The notes beneath the pieces are model-generated. The model saw nothing but the letters and a program-made list of their open reading frames with translations. It was not told where the DNA came from and searched no databases. DNA of 64,000 nt from Otatea glauca (lineage: Eukaryota > Streptophyta > Magnoliopsida > Poales > Poaceae). A program made the translations under genes and the position numbers. The stretch is from NCBI GenBank assembly GCA_036346275.1, contig CM070722.1, positions 58,565,524 through 58,629,523 of the forward strand. Reading direction: 5' to 3'. Positions 11,466-23,260 of this stretch are shown piece after piece. Within the stretch, counting starts at the first letter, position 1. Every line of letters starts with the position of its first letter.

Positions 11466-13104
11466 GTTTTTCGGATGCGGGTTGGAGAACGAAGCTTAGT
11501 GGATCTTGGTCTTTTGTAAGATGTGATCAAGACTTGGATGGTTCTCACCCTTGAGATGGCCTTCAAGAGGCATGTGCGATAATTCTTCACCTACTTTGTG
11601 AGCTATTTTATACACTCATATCTTTTACATTCACAGATATCTAATTGTGGTATGAGATGAGATGTTTGCTTATGTGCTCATATGTATCCCTGGCATGTTC
11701 AATTATGTTATATCTTAAATCATGCCTTTTCATGTTCAGATTTATTTATCATGATTCATACTTATGCTTAATCAACATACCGTGATAACTCAAACACATG
11801 TATATCATCACCTCTCTTTTGATTTCATTGGTTATTTGTTTGAGGGGAGTTAATGGACTTTTGGTGAAAATTTATTTCGTTTGCCTAGTGAGAGGACTGT
11901 TCTTTTAGACTTTTGTTTATAAAATTAATCCCACTGGGTGACAATTTTGAAGAAAGTTTTAAGATGTTGTTTTGAGGGGAGTTTGTGAAAACTTTGTAAT
12001 TTTTGTTAACATACTTTTTTTGTGTGTTTCAGTAAATGAAAAACAAAAAATGAAAAACAATGAAAAGTAGTGAGCATTATATTTCATACATATATGTCAT
12101 TTGAAGCCATGTTTATGCTACAAGGTCTTTGCAACTTCATATTTATGCATATATGGTGTAGTTTATGTCATGACTATTTAATTGGAATGACAACTTGAAT
12201 TAAATCTTGTCATGGTTGAACTTTCTTGGCTATCTTGATCCTGCTCAAAAGTGCTAAATATGAAATTTATCAAAATTAAGTGCTAAAGCTCAAAGAGTGA
12301 TTGTTGATAAATGCAAGATCAAGGTTATATACTATCGCACTTCTTCTTTACGAGGCCGCTTATCATTGCACTTTGATATGAACTTGGAAGAGGTTGTGTA
12401 TGACCAAAACCATGAAACCTTAAGCTTGTGATTGCTTGGCATGGTTGAAAAGTAAGGTGATGGTGCATATAATTCCTTGCAATTGTTATTATTGCAATCA
12501 ATCAATGAATCAGTTTTCAAGTATAAATAAAGTGCACAAAAATTCAATGTTTTCGTGTTTTGAGATTGTTGAGAAAGGAGATCATGCCATGCAATAAATT
12601 GTTAATAATACTTGATTTCTAGTTATGCTTACTCTACATTGTCTTTGTGTAGATTTGAGGGTGCAAGTATTTTTGATAGCATGGCTTGGTGATGAATTTG
12701 CAACATATATGGATGACTTAGAATGCTCGTTACATATAAAAAAATTGTCAAATTTTTAAAAAAAAAAAAGATTTTGTTTTCTCTCTTTTGTGTTCTTGAT
12801 GAATCCATTGTCAAAGGGGGAGAACTTTGCCACTTTGGAGAACTTTTTACATGCACTTTACACATGCACATGTTCTTGTTTAAGTGGTATTCATTCATTC
12901 ACTCATATTTTTCCTTTTAGGGAGATATTTTCTTATTTTCACCTAGGGGAGTTTTTCACCTTGAATATTTGTCAAAGGGGGAGATTTTGTGTTTTCACTT
13001 TGGCTTTTGATTTTGAAACCTTTTGATTTCAAAAACTTTTCTTGCGATGGTGAATGCCAATGTTCAATTCTAGTGGTGTTGCCAATGTTTTCATCAAGGG
13101 AGAT
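11466..13104 (+). other. Non-coding 3' part of the retrotransposon interior
   Basis: AT-rich, with no pol domains. Two 'caaagggggaga' polypurine-like tracts occur near 12818 and 12973, and the segment ends 'tcatcaagggagat' directly before the 3' LTR. Confidence 0.7.
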
Positions 13105-14323
13105 TGTAAGATCATGTCTTTGAAAAATTGGCTTAGTGATGAAATTGGCATTGCAAAGTGGTTGTGCTCATGGCATGTGTGGTGCTTTGGCATGTGCTAT
13201 TTCGGATGTTTTACTTGATATGCTTGTGATAGCATGGTAATGGTTTTGCTTTATGCAATGCGCTCGTGTGAGTGGTTGCATGGATTGATGTTGAGTCAAG
13301 TCGTGGACTTGTGCTCGGAGTTGTTTCTTGTTTACTCATGTGCGGGTGTTGCTTGAGGCGAACGTGGTCGATGACGGACCGGAACTAGGTTCATGGAGGA
13401 ACCGAGGTTCGGGACTAGGTTCGGGAGGAACCGAGGTCTTAGTGGTCAAGGATGTCATGCGGGGCGTTCGGGCTGAGAGCGGTGCACATAGAGGTGGTTA
13501 GTCACGCGAGTCGCGGCGGTGGGCCGTCCGCGTGCGATTATAATTGATTGGGGCAGTTTGCATGTATTGGGCTATGTTGGGCCAGATGGATATGCATGCG
13601 AACTGTTGCTCATTATAAATAGGAGAGGGCTGTCTCCTGTTTAGATGAGAGAGCTAGGTATTAGAGTTTGTACTCTTTTGTTAGGAGTATTGTAACCAGA
13701 CTAGCAAGAAAAAATAAAGAATCAGATTTTCCTCAGCCGGCTGGACGCAGGAACCGAAAGCTCCACGCGATGCTACAGTAATCGCGCAGGTTACTGTTCA
13801 TACACGGTTTGCTACAGTAATCACTTTCTGGTTTTCAATCTCGGTTGTGGTTCTTATAGATTGATTCGTTGTCTCTCTTGATTCAACAAGTTTAATCTTG
13901 ATTTGATCCATCCAAAACCTTTCTAGGGCATTAATTTAGTGTTCCTCAAAGTTTCGTTGGTTAATCTTTTGTAGATTGTGATTAATCACGAAATTAGGGT
14001 TTGATCAATTCTCGTCATAATCTGTCACAGCATGCTTGCGAGTTTAATAACTTTTGATCCGTAGGTCCGATCGAGCTGATTCTTTTTTTGTTAGATTCGT
14101 ATTGGAATCTAGTTTCTACAGTTCAAATTTCAGGTCAATCCGACGGTTGGATCTCCGGGTATTAGCGATTTACCGAATGCATCTACTCTGTTTTGTTGAA
14201 TACGAAGCAATTATTTGAGTCCGAATTGGGGTGAATTTTTAGTAGATCAAAATTTTAGTTTTAGCTTCCGCGCAATCATTCACCCCCCCTCTGATTGCTA
14301 GTTTAGTGTATATCGATCCTACA
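13105..14323 (+). repeat. 3' LTR of the gag-only retrotransposon
   Basis: 1219 bp, matching 7993-9201 along its whole length with scattered differences (for example around 13828-13845). It is followed by the GAATA duplication. Confidence 0.93.
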
Positions 14324-14786
14324 GAATATCAAAAGGAAAGAGGTGATTATTACTTGCGAGCGCAACTGAAAGGATGTTCTCTGAATTTGTTGTTTTGTTA
14401 CTCAACAAAATTGATATCTGTTCATGTTTTACTATGTGGCAATCAGCGCACACTTGCCCAAAATAAATTCTTTATAAAATTGAAGAACAAATTTAGACCA
14501 TATTTATGGATTGATAAAGTTTTCCAAAGTATGGTAATGTTATCCTATATTGCAAAACATTATGGTAAAATAACTGTAAGAGAACAGTCATTCAAAAGCT
14601 AGTCGCTATGGGAGAACGTACAAATATTTACATAATTCTGTTCAGAATGTTTAACGGTATGGCATTTCTTATTTTCAAATCCATAGTAGTTGCAACTGTG
14701 AATTGTTGATTTGTGTTCCAAGGGAGTACATATATTGAAACACTGTGCTGCAACAAAAACAGGGAACATAATAACTTATCAAACTG

Positions 14787-16011
14787 TGAGACCATATGGA
14801 GATCAACCTATGGATGTGTGATGAGTATTTGATATTTGTTAGGTTTGTATCGATTTGTGTGATTTTGTTTTAGTTAAAAAAACTGAATTTTCAATTTCGA
14901 GTTGCGGTTGGCCTTCCCAATGAACTTGAACGATGTATTTAATTGGGAATTCGTACTGTGTTAATTATAAATTGCATATCTTGTAAACGGTGCTATGTGA
15001 TGGGTTTTCCTTGTTTATGATGGTTGCAGGACTTGGAGCTAAGTCATGGTGAGACGGAGGAGACCGGGACTAAGTTAGGAGAGTTGAAGTCCACAGTTAG
15101 GCGGCACTAAAGATGATCGAGGCCAGGAGTTGTTGCAAACCGGGATGACAAGTGGATGGTTGGGATGCCAACTTGAACCCTACTTAAGCGAAGGAGGATC
15201 GTTGGATCAAGTTTCGCGGATGGAGTAGCGGTCAAGTTAGCATAAATGGATAAAACCCGTTAGGATAAGTAGATGGCTGGGATACCAACTTGAGCCTTAC
15301 TCAAGCGAAAAAGGATCTTTGGATCAAGGTTCGCAGATGGAGTAGCGATCAAGTTAGTGTGTTTTTAGACTATAAATAGAGGGGTAGAGGGATGCCTCTT
15401 TCCAAGGTTTGTAGCAAGTTTGTGAAAGACTAAAATAACGATCAGAGGGGTGAATGATCTCAAATAATTTTTCTCAAATAAGTTTTTAAGGTTTCCATGT
15501 GAGCTTTGCCCACCTAGTAGTGTGACTTTGTAAACCTTACTATCTATGCAATGTAAATTTCATTTTCTCTACTATTCTGAAATTTACATTCAGCATTTAC
15601 TTTTCGCATTTAAATTCTTGCAAGTTGGCTTTGCCTCCCCTCCTTCTAATTGCTTTTGGATCTTTTGCCGATAATAAATGATTGATGGATAAATCTTTGT
15701 TAGATCATATCCAAATCATTTAGTCAAACTTTGCTTCAATCTTTGTAAGAAATTGTTCTTTGTTGTTGAGAAAAAGATTTTGAAGATCGTATTATAAGCT
15801 TGTTTTTTAGAAGAAAGATTTTGGAGATCGTATTCTAAGCTTGTTTTTCTCTTGACATATGAAAGGCCATATAAGATCATTTTGATCATCAAAACCCCAC
15901 GAGCAAGCACATGGTGAAGTTTTTTATTTTTTATTGGCCCTTTACGTCCAGTAGATGAGAAAAATTAGTTGAGATCATTCACCCCTCTGATCGTTATTTC
16001 GGTCTTTCACA
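14787..16011 (+). mobile_element. Solo-LTR-like insertion (SIRE-type) in KO-A intron 1
   Basis: In KO copy B the sequence runs without interruption from 'gggaacataataacttatc' to 'aaagaactgtttttcaaag' (about 32265-32300). In copy A 1.2 kb starting TGAGACC and ending TTTCACA lies between. Flanks AACTG (14782-14786) and GACTG (16012-16016) are a probable 5-bp duplication. A TATA box 'actataaatagagg' is near 15368. A 51-bp segment at 15421-15471 recurs inverted at 15961-16011. Confidence 0.72.
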
Positions 16012-16491
16012 GACTGTTTTTCAAAGTGGTTTGATAAGCATAGCTTTTGAAAACCTACTGCAATTGAATGAGGAACCTTTGACTCGTCATTTTCAGCTGT
16101 TGCCTGTTGCTGACTGAGAACGATCACCCTTTCGGCCAAAAGTAAATAGAAGGCTACAGGTGTAAAGCAACTGTCAGTCACCCCACTCAGGGAAGCATTC
16201 CGATGTATCCTTTATGCCGGATACAAAAATTTATCTGTTCAAATAAATTCTAATGGCATGTTTAGAATGCAGGAATTTTATAAGAAGTAGTTCAATTGCA
16301 GCAGGAATCGTGAAAAATTCCTGCATTCACGGGGCCTAAACATGCCTGAGACACTGCGCATGGAAATCTCAAGATTGCCGACTGCTTGCATTTGGTTGCC
16401 AGGTACGTACATTATTTCTCAAAGTTTTTATTATTTTTTACACTTGTTTTATCGGTGTCAAAACTTATTTGAGTGATGTTAAATGTTAGGT

Positions 16492-16794
16492 CTAAGATCC
16501 TTTTTATTTGGACTTTTTCTCTGGCCTAAAATCCAAAATCAAAAGAAAAGCACGGCTTTCTAACGAGCTTTTTCAAATGCCATAGGACTTTATATAACTA
16601 AAAGCTAAAAAACATGAGAAATATGTTTTTTTTTTGTCTTATTGAGTGTTATTTTTTGACAAATATCACTGAAGTTTTCATAAAATATTCACCTCTACAC
16701 ATATAAAAACAGACTACTTTTAAGATGTTTAAATAAAAAGATTTACTTTAAACTATAAGTCAAAAAAACTAAACCTAAACAAAAATAACCTTAG
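16492..16794. mobile_element. MITE-like insertion in KO-A intron 1
   Basis: The ends are similar when inverted (CTAAGATCCTTTTTATTTGG against CTAAGGTTATTTTTGTTTAGG). The homologous stretch of unit B near 35165 ('gttaggcctagagaggaggcaaag') lacks it. The class is not determined. Confidence 0.5.
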
Positions 16795-17020
16795 AATGTG
16801 GCAAAGCAAACCAGTTGTAAAAAGGGTACCTAAGCTAAGCTCCGGAGGCTACGAATCCTTTAAAAAATTTCTCAGTATGTGTATAGGATGTACTGCACGT
16901 GCGCACGTGTGAGAGATGGTATATACATGAGTTGTACGTGTCTTGTACCTAAAAATTGGCGCTTCTCTCTCTTTTTTAGGGAAAATGATGGCATTTTGAT
17001 CAGACAAAGAGTCAACGCAC

Positions 17021-17159
17021 CTGAGGGCGCGTTGAGACGATTCCTGGGCCCCATCAAGCCGAGCCTCTCCGCGAACGCCTTTGCCGCAACGAGCGCCCCT
17101 AGTGCCGCCGCCGCCGTGACCGCGCCACCCCCGCCCACGCCTGCCAGCAACGACTCCAT
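17021..17159 (-). other. First coding exon of KO copy A
   Basis: ATG at 17157-17159, product MESLLAGVGGGG...GPRNRLNAPS, ending CAG|GTGCGT. It leaves phase 1, which matches the acceptor at 7660 (S/A-VPGLPLIG). The start was chosen because all three KO first exons here align from MES. A TATA-like 'ctataaag' lies upstream on the minus strand (17232-17239). Confidence 0.85.
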
Positions 17160-17239
17160 GGACCGATCGATCACACCGCAGCCCGATATTTAGCCTCCGC
17201 CCGTACGTTCCAACGTACGCTGCGCTTGCTTGCTTTATA

Positions 17240-18110
17240 GCGGTATACTGAGCTAGTCCAAGTTTAATTTTTTTTACAGACTTGTATCTAGTTTTATTTA
17301 AAAAGAGTGAGGTTCAAGCCTAGTTTAGACCTAAATGAAAACCTGGGTCTTGATTTGAGCATATTTCTAAATAAATTGTTTGTTTGATGAGTTGATAGTT
17401 TACGGTGTAATATTCAAATGATAAAATTAGGTCTATAATTATATATCTCACTTACTGAAAACAGAGATTAAAAGTTAGAACTTGAATTATACTGCTGAAG
17501 CATTTAAAAAGAAAAGAAAAGAAAGCACTAGTGCTAAAGGCAACACCAATTAATTTACTTAGGCTGGTGATGAGAGATTTAGTAAAAAAAACATAAGGTC
17601 TAAGTCTAAGCCCGATCTAATTTAGATCTGGTTCAAATAGCTATGAATTTAAAATAAATTCAATCTATTTATAATTTTAGACCGATCTAATTCAAAAGGT
17701 TAGATCGGTCTAAATCCATTAACATCTCTAAGTGCAAATATAAGTGGGCAAAGATGCCGAAATGCAGTTTAGTAAAGTGGGTGTTGATCCCTTTTTGTCA
17801 CGTACCTGTGCAATTGCATGCGCAGGCATGCACAGCAGTGCCTCTGTCCCTGACAAAAGCACGAGGAGCTGAGATCCCATTTGGTGTTTAATGCCGCAGA
17901 TTCCGAGTGTTTTCCATGGAAGGGACATTTGTTGGTAGAGGTGGGAGTTGGACCAACGAGTTTTGGGCATGCTGTACTGTGCTGACTTGATTCGTTTTCG
18001 TCGATACTCAAGTATGTCTTAGTCTTGTGCTGTTGGACATATGGAGTCGTAGACACTGTTGTCATTGGTTTGTCGCCGTAGACAGCCCAAAGGATGAGGA
18101 TCACCAGCGA
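17240..18110. other. KO-A upstream flank, non-coding
   Basis: The part 17740-17940 is shared with 37060-37270 and 20680-20840 (contains 'atcccatttggtgttt' and 'cgcagatt...agtgttttccatgga'). The open frames here are not conserved between copies, so I call none of them genes. Confidence 0.6.
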
Positions 18111-20468
18111 AGATCAGGTATACACAATTATTTAGGGAAAAGAACTAAATTTTATTTATTCATTAGGGAAAAAGAAAGCGGGATCTAGTGCCAGGGTGGT
18201 GAGGATTGTTGAGATCCGGCGCCGTTGCTATCTTCTTCCTCGGGACGATCGGCGAAGTTGGTGGTGTGGTGTCGCAAAAAAAATACGTTGTTTTGTTTAT
18301 AAATTATTGCTTTTCTAATGTGGGAGATGCATCATTTTTTATTTATTTAGACTAAAATTTGAATATATATACACACGATAGCGCTATTATACTCCTAAGC
18401 GTAGAATACCTATTCTGTGCTCTGGTTGGCGAAGAAGCACGCCGTACCGATGGCTAGTAATGCGGTAGTAAATTACGAATACATTATATTGTAGAACAAC
18501 AGATGCAATTACTACCAAATCTGTTACTAGTTAATGCGTTGGTTAATACGACTAGTTAATGTATATTGTAGTTTGTACATGAATCTGTTTTTCTTTATTT
18601 TAGTCATATCTTTTTATTGGTAGCTTGGATTTGCAAATGATTTCTACCAGTAGCTTACTGACGACGAGATGAATAAAATAATATAAGTATCGTTATTAAG
18701 CAGTAATTTTATTGACTGGTAAAAGAAATTACTATTTTTATAACATGAAATTACTACATCTACAACTAGAAATAAATATCATATAGTATAATTGGAAAAA
18801 TCCTACACAGTTCAATCATTTAGCAGTAAAAGTTCGTAAAAAATATATGTACAAGTTATAAAAAATTCTCAAAAAATTACCATATGTAGGGGATATGAGC
18901 TTCTACAACCCTGTAAAATTTTAATACCAAACTCGACTGAGTATAGTAGTGATGAATAGTAAATTTATCATTTTCATTTGTCATATCTTTCTTAGCTCAC
19001 ATCCACTACCTATTGATGTTCATACAATAATAAAGTGATGTTCATTTGGTAGTAAAATTTGATTTATGCAACGTTTATTAGTGAGACTTATATCATACTG
19101 TTTCTCTCGTCGTCAGTAATATACTGGTGAAATTCGTTCATCATTTGGAGCTACGAATAAAACGTTATAGCTAAAAGAAATAAAAAACAGATTCGTGTAG
19201 AAACTAGTAACGCATTTATCAGTTAGTTGGCCACATTCTGATCTCAGTGGTTGGGTCCCCGTAGGCTATCTCCCCATAGGAGGCCTAGCAGGGTCGGAGC
19301 GAGGACAAGGGAATGTCCCCTAGGATCCTTGCCCCGTTGCCACCCATAGCTTGCGCAAAAACCTCCGGTGGCCACGCCTCCTCCTTTGTCAAGATGAGGC
19401 GTGTCGGATCCGAGGAATAAATCCCTAAAATTCTCTATGTATCCTATATTAGTCCAAGAAAAGCTAGTACGTACAATAGAGATGATATCAAAATATGTCA
19501 AACGTATTTCATTTATTAATTATTCAGAGTTACAAAATGAGCGGCACGCAGGCCCAATAACAATAAAGCAACGGAAATAAAGAAAATAGTAATAAAGCCC
19601 AATATATTTTCCACATGCAACCGACTGTGAAACAGCGTAGTCCATCGGGTCCTCACCGTCATAGAACTCCTCCAATAACATAATAGAGTAAGCAAGGGTG
19701 AGTACTAGAAGTACTCCACAAGTTACACAGGAAATACAATAATAATATAAATGTGACAAAGGAGGGTTATATGGTTTAATTTGGCGTAAAGCGGTAATTT
19801 TATAAGTACTTTAATATATTTTCAATTGCATGATTTTAAGAAAATTCATTTTTAAATCATCTTTCAACTCAAGAATCACTCCTAGAGCTAACCCAATGTT
19901 CCCTTGATGGAATCTCTCCATCCTAAATTTCTTTTTCTGTAATCAGTTTTGAAATATCAAAATTCTAATCCATAAATGGCTTGCTCCTAGCGTGGAATCT
20001 CTCCATCCTAAATTTCTTTTTCTGTAGTCAGTTTATTCTATTTTGTTTCCTAGATCAGTTTGTTCTAGTATATTTTTTTCTTCCGTGAGTCATTAGTCGA
20101 TTTTTTTTACCTATGACAAGTTTTATCGTACCAACTTACCTGAACGACAATGAAGACACCTATGCCAGAGATAGACATTGGGCTGAGGGTGTAAATAAAT
20201 CTCCTCTGATTTTTTCGGTGAACAACACTGCTACTGAGTTGTAGGTCCTACACATCATCAGATATTATTAACATTTTACTTTCCGTTACCGTGATTGTGA
20301 GTAATCATGACACTATTGCAAGATACATAGACTACGATAAAGAAGATAAAGAAATGCAGCAGTTTATCGGCTCAAGGACTTACGGTGATACGTTGTTCAT
20401 TTAAATCTTCGTGCAAGTTAAGTACTCATGCGCTTTTATATATATATATCAGTTGATACACATAAAGA
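18111..20468. other. AT-rich intergenic DNA, no gene recognised
   Basis: There is a GC-richer patch at 18180-18270 and another at 19230-19420 without recognisable coding. The rest is low-GC sequence with no boundaries I can define. Confidence 0.4.
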
Positions 20469-20629
20469 TAAAATTAAGAGCAATGATTCAATGCTTTCTC
20501 TCTCAATACAGGTTGCACAAATCTTGAAGAAAGCAAAGAGCTAAGTAATCACCATCTACCATTAGTTCATGCTTTAATATTTATGCAACTTTCAAAAGGA
20601 AAAGCACGAAAACACCTCTCTAAAATTAA
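20469..20629. mobile_element. MITE (Mutator-type family 1) with 9-bp target duplication
   Basis: The element 20478-20620 (143 bp) starts GAGCAATGATTCAATGC and ends CACCTCTC. Perfect duplications TAAAATTAA lie at 20469-20477 and 20621-20629. Nine-base duplications are the mark of Mutator-like transposition. Confidence 0.88.
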
Positions 20630-20639
20630 TGTGTAGTAC

Positions 20640-20838
20640 ATATTTTATGAAGTTAAGATAATCTTTTGTCTTTTGCAAACAACAGTGCAAAGATGCCTTT
20701 GACTCCGTCCGAGACAAAAGCACGAGGTGCGAGTATCCCATTTGGTGTTTATGCCGCAGATTCCGAGTGTTTTCCATGGAAGCCACATATGTAGGTGCCT
20801 TGATCGATTTGATTAGCCCACAAAACGGAGCTGATCTA
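20640..20838. repeat. Third copy of the KO upstream segment
   Basis: Matches 17740-17940 and 37060-37330 ('gcaaacaacagtgcaaagatgcc', 'gcccacaaaacggagctgatctagcca'). It continues at 22330-22440 ('acagttttacatccatcgtgcatgga', 'aaatcctgttaagacaatgcccatta'), which matches 37345-37680. No KO exon accompanies it. Confidence 0.75.
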
Positions 20839-20839
20839 G

Positions 20840-22320
20840 CCACTCAAAGCATTTAGCCCTCTAATTCTTTTTAATTTTAGTAAGTAATAATAATTACGAT
20901 TAAAGGACTAACATTTTCTTTAAGTATGATTGAAAATATGTTGGTCCTAGCAATGAAAAATATGAAGCATGAAAATGAAGCGAAAAAGGATCAATGCGTC
21001 AATCAAAAGAGCCAAGGTATAAAATTAAGGATCTTTTCATAATTTTTACCGATCTTGGAGTTTTGGAGAAAAATCGGATTGCTAAAATAGGTGTTGTACT
21101 ATTAAGAGGAATTCTTGATTAGTAGCTTGAAGTATTTTTTTTTTGGTGAAAATGGCTCAATCAATACTCATAAAATGATTATTTTTAATTGAGACAAAAG
21201 AAAAGAATGAAATCCCTCTTGGGCAGCCTAGACCAGCACTACCACCTATGGTAGTGCGGTACTGCCCGGTACTTATATTACAGAGGGGTGCTTTTGGTCC
21301 TGTGCCTAGTCGGCACTACCGCCCCCATGGGCGGTACTATCGCTTGGCCGGTACTATCGCCCATATGAGGGCGGTACTGCCGCTCGGTCGGCCTAGCCCT
21401 AGGGGCAGTAGTTCTTTTCCAGAAGGGGGTGAATTTGTGTCTTGCTCGGCCGGCACTACCGACCAAGATGGGCGGTACTGCCGCTCGGTCGATACTACCG
21501 GCCTAGCATAGGCGGTAGTGCCGACCTCAGATCAACAGCTAGTCTGTCAGTGCATTTAATGCCCACAGTCGAGCGTTGGGTTTGATAGCAATGGCTAGCA
21601 GAATTGATGAGGGCTATAAATACACCCCCATATGCAGCATAGAGCCACTTCTTGGACTCCTATTGCATATTATTGAGCTCTAGTGTGCATCTCTCCTACT
21701 CAATTACATTAAATTCACATTTGAGGAGTAGTTGAGTGAAAATCAAGTGAGAGCATTAAATTAAGCCATTTAGACACTTGATTCACCTCAAGCGACCGTC
21801 AAAGTTTATTACTATTGGAGGTTGCCGCTTCCTAGATGGCTTAGAGGCGTTTGTGCGCGGTGAGCTTCTCGACGAAGATTGTGAGAAGCCCCGACAAGTT
21901 GTGAAGGCCGGAGTTCGCCTACCCGGAGCGGGGGAGAATTACCTTAGTGATCGAGGAAGGCTCAAGAGTTTGGAGCCAGCTTGAAGTTGTTCAAGTCACC
22001 TTAACGTGAATTAGGGGAGATCAGCAAGTCTCCGAGACCACGGGATAAAATTTGTGTCTCATCCTTTTGTGGTTTGCATTCATCATTCTTGTGCTAAACT
22101 TATAATTCTAGCAATTTGGATATATTACTTGTGTTTAGAATAATCTCTTGCTCATACTTGAATTGCTAGAGTGCTTAGTAATCACTAGAAAATTTGGTTG
22201 TAAATTGCCTTAATTGCATTTCTAGCTTAGTGATTTTATTAATTGCAACTAGTGCTGAAAAATTTAAAAACCTCCTATTCACTTCTCTCTAGTCGGTTAT
22301 CCTTGATCCTAAATCCACCC
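20840..22320 (+). mobile_element. LTR-retrotransposon LTR (SIRE-type), ends approximate
   Basis: It splits the third KO upstream segment. It holds many 'gcggtactacc/gcggtactgcc' motifs (21245-21530), a TATA box 'ctataaatac' (21614-21623), and an end 'cctattcacttctctctagtcgg...gatccta' like SIRE LTR termini. No second LTR or gag was seen, so it is probably a solo LTR. Exact ends and target duplication were not resolved. Confidence 0.6.
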
Positions 22321-22454
22321 TTGCCCCGCTACAGTTTTACATCCATCGTGCATGGATTCCATGTTCCAAATCCTGTTAAGACAATGCCCATTAATTGATT
22401 TTCCTTACCTATTGAAAAAAGTGAAAGTAAGTACTAGCACTATAGCAAAAGGAA

Positions 22455-23260
22455 AAGACGGACCGACACGGCAGGCCATGTGCCTAGATCGAGCCGGCCC
22501 GGCAGGCAATCCGTGCTAACCCAGCTCGTCTTCGGCGAGCCCAGACACGGTCCATTTGCGAGTCTTGTCGACTTCGTGCCGCGCTAGTCTAGATCCGATT
22601 CATTTGCACTATTGCAATGAGAGAAAAAGAGCCAGAGACACACAGAGCTAAGGCAGTGGACACAAATATTGAGGAAAAAATAACTAAATTTTATTCATTC
22701 TTGAACAGGTACAAAGTTACTGTCTCGTTAAAAATCTTACACCCAGTGTGTGGTACCTCAGTAAGGAAAAGAGTATAATAACTATATTCATATACATAGA
22801 CTAGTCGAGGTCGAGGTGGTCAAAGTTGGCTAACGCCTCCGCGATCTCCGGATCCTTGATCTGATGTTTTGTTCTCTCTTCTACACACTAGACATGAGAT
22901 TGCCTCAACTATCTTAGACGTGATAGACGACCTCATTGGATCAAGTATCCTCCTCACCGAACTGAAAGTGGCTTATGATAAGACAGTGGACATCGGAACC
23001 ACAAGTACATCCTGTGCAAATTGCGATAGTACATGATAAATACGTTGGTGATTCTTCCACTAAAAGATCAACTTGAGTTCATTTCCATCCCCGATATCAA
23101 GCTTAGCCTACGCAAAAGACACGTTGAGATAGTGTTTGATCTATACATGGATTCCATTGTGACTTGCTCGGTGCTTCGAAAGGCAAAATAGACTAGCCTT
23201 TTAGCTTCTTCCACACACTTAAAGCGCTCAAACTGCCACATGCTTGTTGCATTGTTGAGG
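22455..23260 (-). pseudogene. hAT transposase fossil with 3' end
   Basis: Translation of the minus strand around 23030-22850 gives SSVRRILDPMRSSITSKIVEAISCLVC, preceded by VPMSTVLS and an in-frame stop. This is the conserved C-terminal dimerisation region of hAT transposases. After a frame change, KDPEIAEALANFDHLDLD follows to about 22800. The stretch 22470-22735 ('cgacacggc', 'catttgcactattgc', 'ttcttgaacaggt') recurs at 35725-35990 and is the element's terminal region. It is broken by stops and shifts and cannot encode a transposase. Confidence 0.7.

Larger units (their letters stand above)
7993..14323 (+). mobile_element. Non-autonomous SIRE/Maximus-type Copia LTR retrotransposon (gag only)
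   Basis: Complete element: 5' LTR 7993-9201 (TGTAAGATC...CGATCCTACA), primer-binding site 9204-9214 (TGGTATC GAGC, resembling the initiator-Met type), gag-like region 9252-11465, purine-rich tract before 13105, and 3' LTR 13105-14323. It is flanked by perfect 5-bp duplications GAATA (7988-7992, 14324-14328). KO copy B keeps the uninterrupted site near 26903-26915. No protease, integrase, reverse transcriptase or RNase H coding was seen, so it would depend on enzymes of a relative. The LTRs differ by scattered substitutions and small indels, so insertion is not very recent. It sits in intron 1 of KO copy A, opposite to the gene. Confidence 0.93.
5180..17159 (-). pseudogene. ent-Kaurene oxidase-like cytochrome P450 (CYP701A), copy A, frameshifted
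   Basis: Exons: 17021-17159, 7500-7660, 6750-6911, 6495-6634, 6090-6344, 5855-6013, 5597-5773, 5180-5497; all junctions are GT-AG. Recognised P450 parts: Ala-rich N-terminal anchor, proline hinge VPGLPLIGNLHQ, I-helix AADTTLVTTEW, K-helix ETLRR, PERF, heme loop FGAGRRVCAG. CYP701A enzymes oxidise ent-kaurene to ent-kaurenoic acid (gibberellin pathway); some grass members act on other labdane-type diterpenes. Compared with copy B, exon 4 is 140 instead of 141 bp because an A/T run at 6582-6584 lost one base, shifting the frame near residue 170. Exon 7 lacks 18 bp encoding PRLVYL just before the K-helix, lost between short CAGGT repeats. Intron 1 is 9.4 kb because of transposons. The frameshift makes this a likely pseudogene. 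Confidence 0.88.
4120..17950. repeat. Segmental duplication unit A (KO copy A)
   Basis: This block matches 23430-37370 in the same orientation: downstream flank (4130-4260 against 23440-23570), KO exons 2-8, intron 1 pieces, KO exon 1 and the upstream flank (17740-17940 against 37060-37270). Differences are mainly transposon insertions private to one unit. Confidence 0.85.

Noticed and set aside
17728..18104. Two minus-strand frames upstream of KO exon 1 of copy A
   Set aside because: The homologous DNA at 20.7 and 37.1 kb does not keep these frames open.
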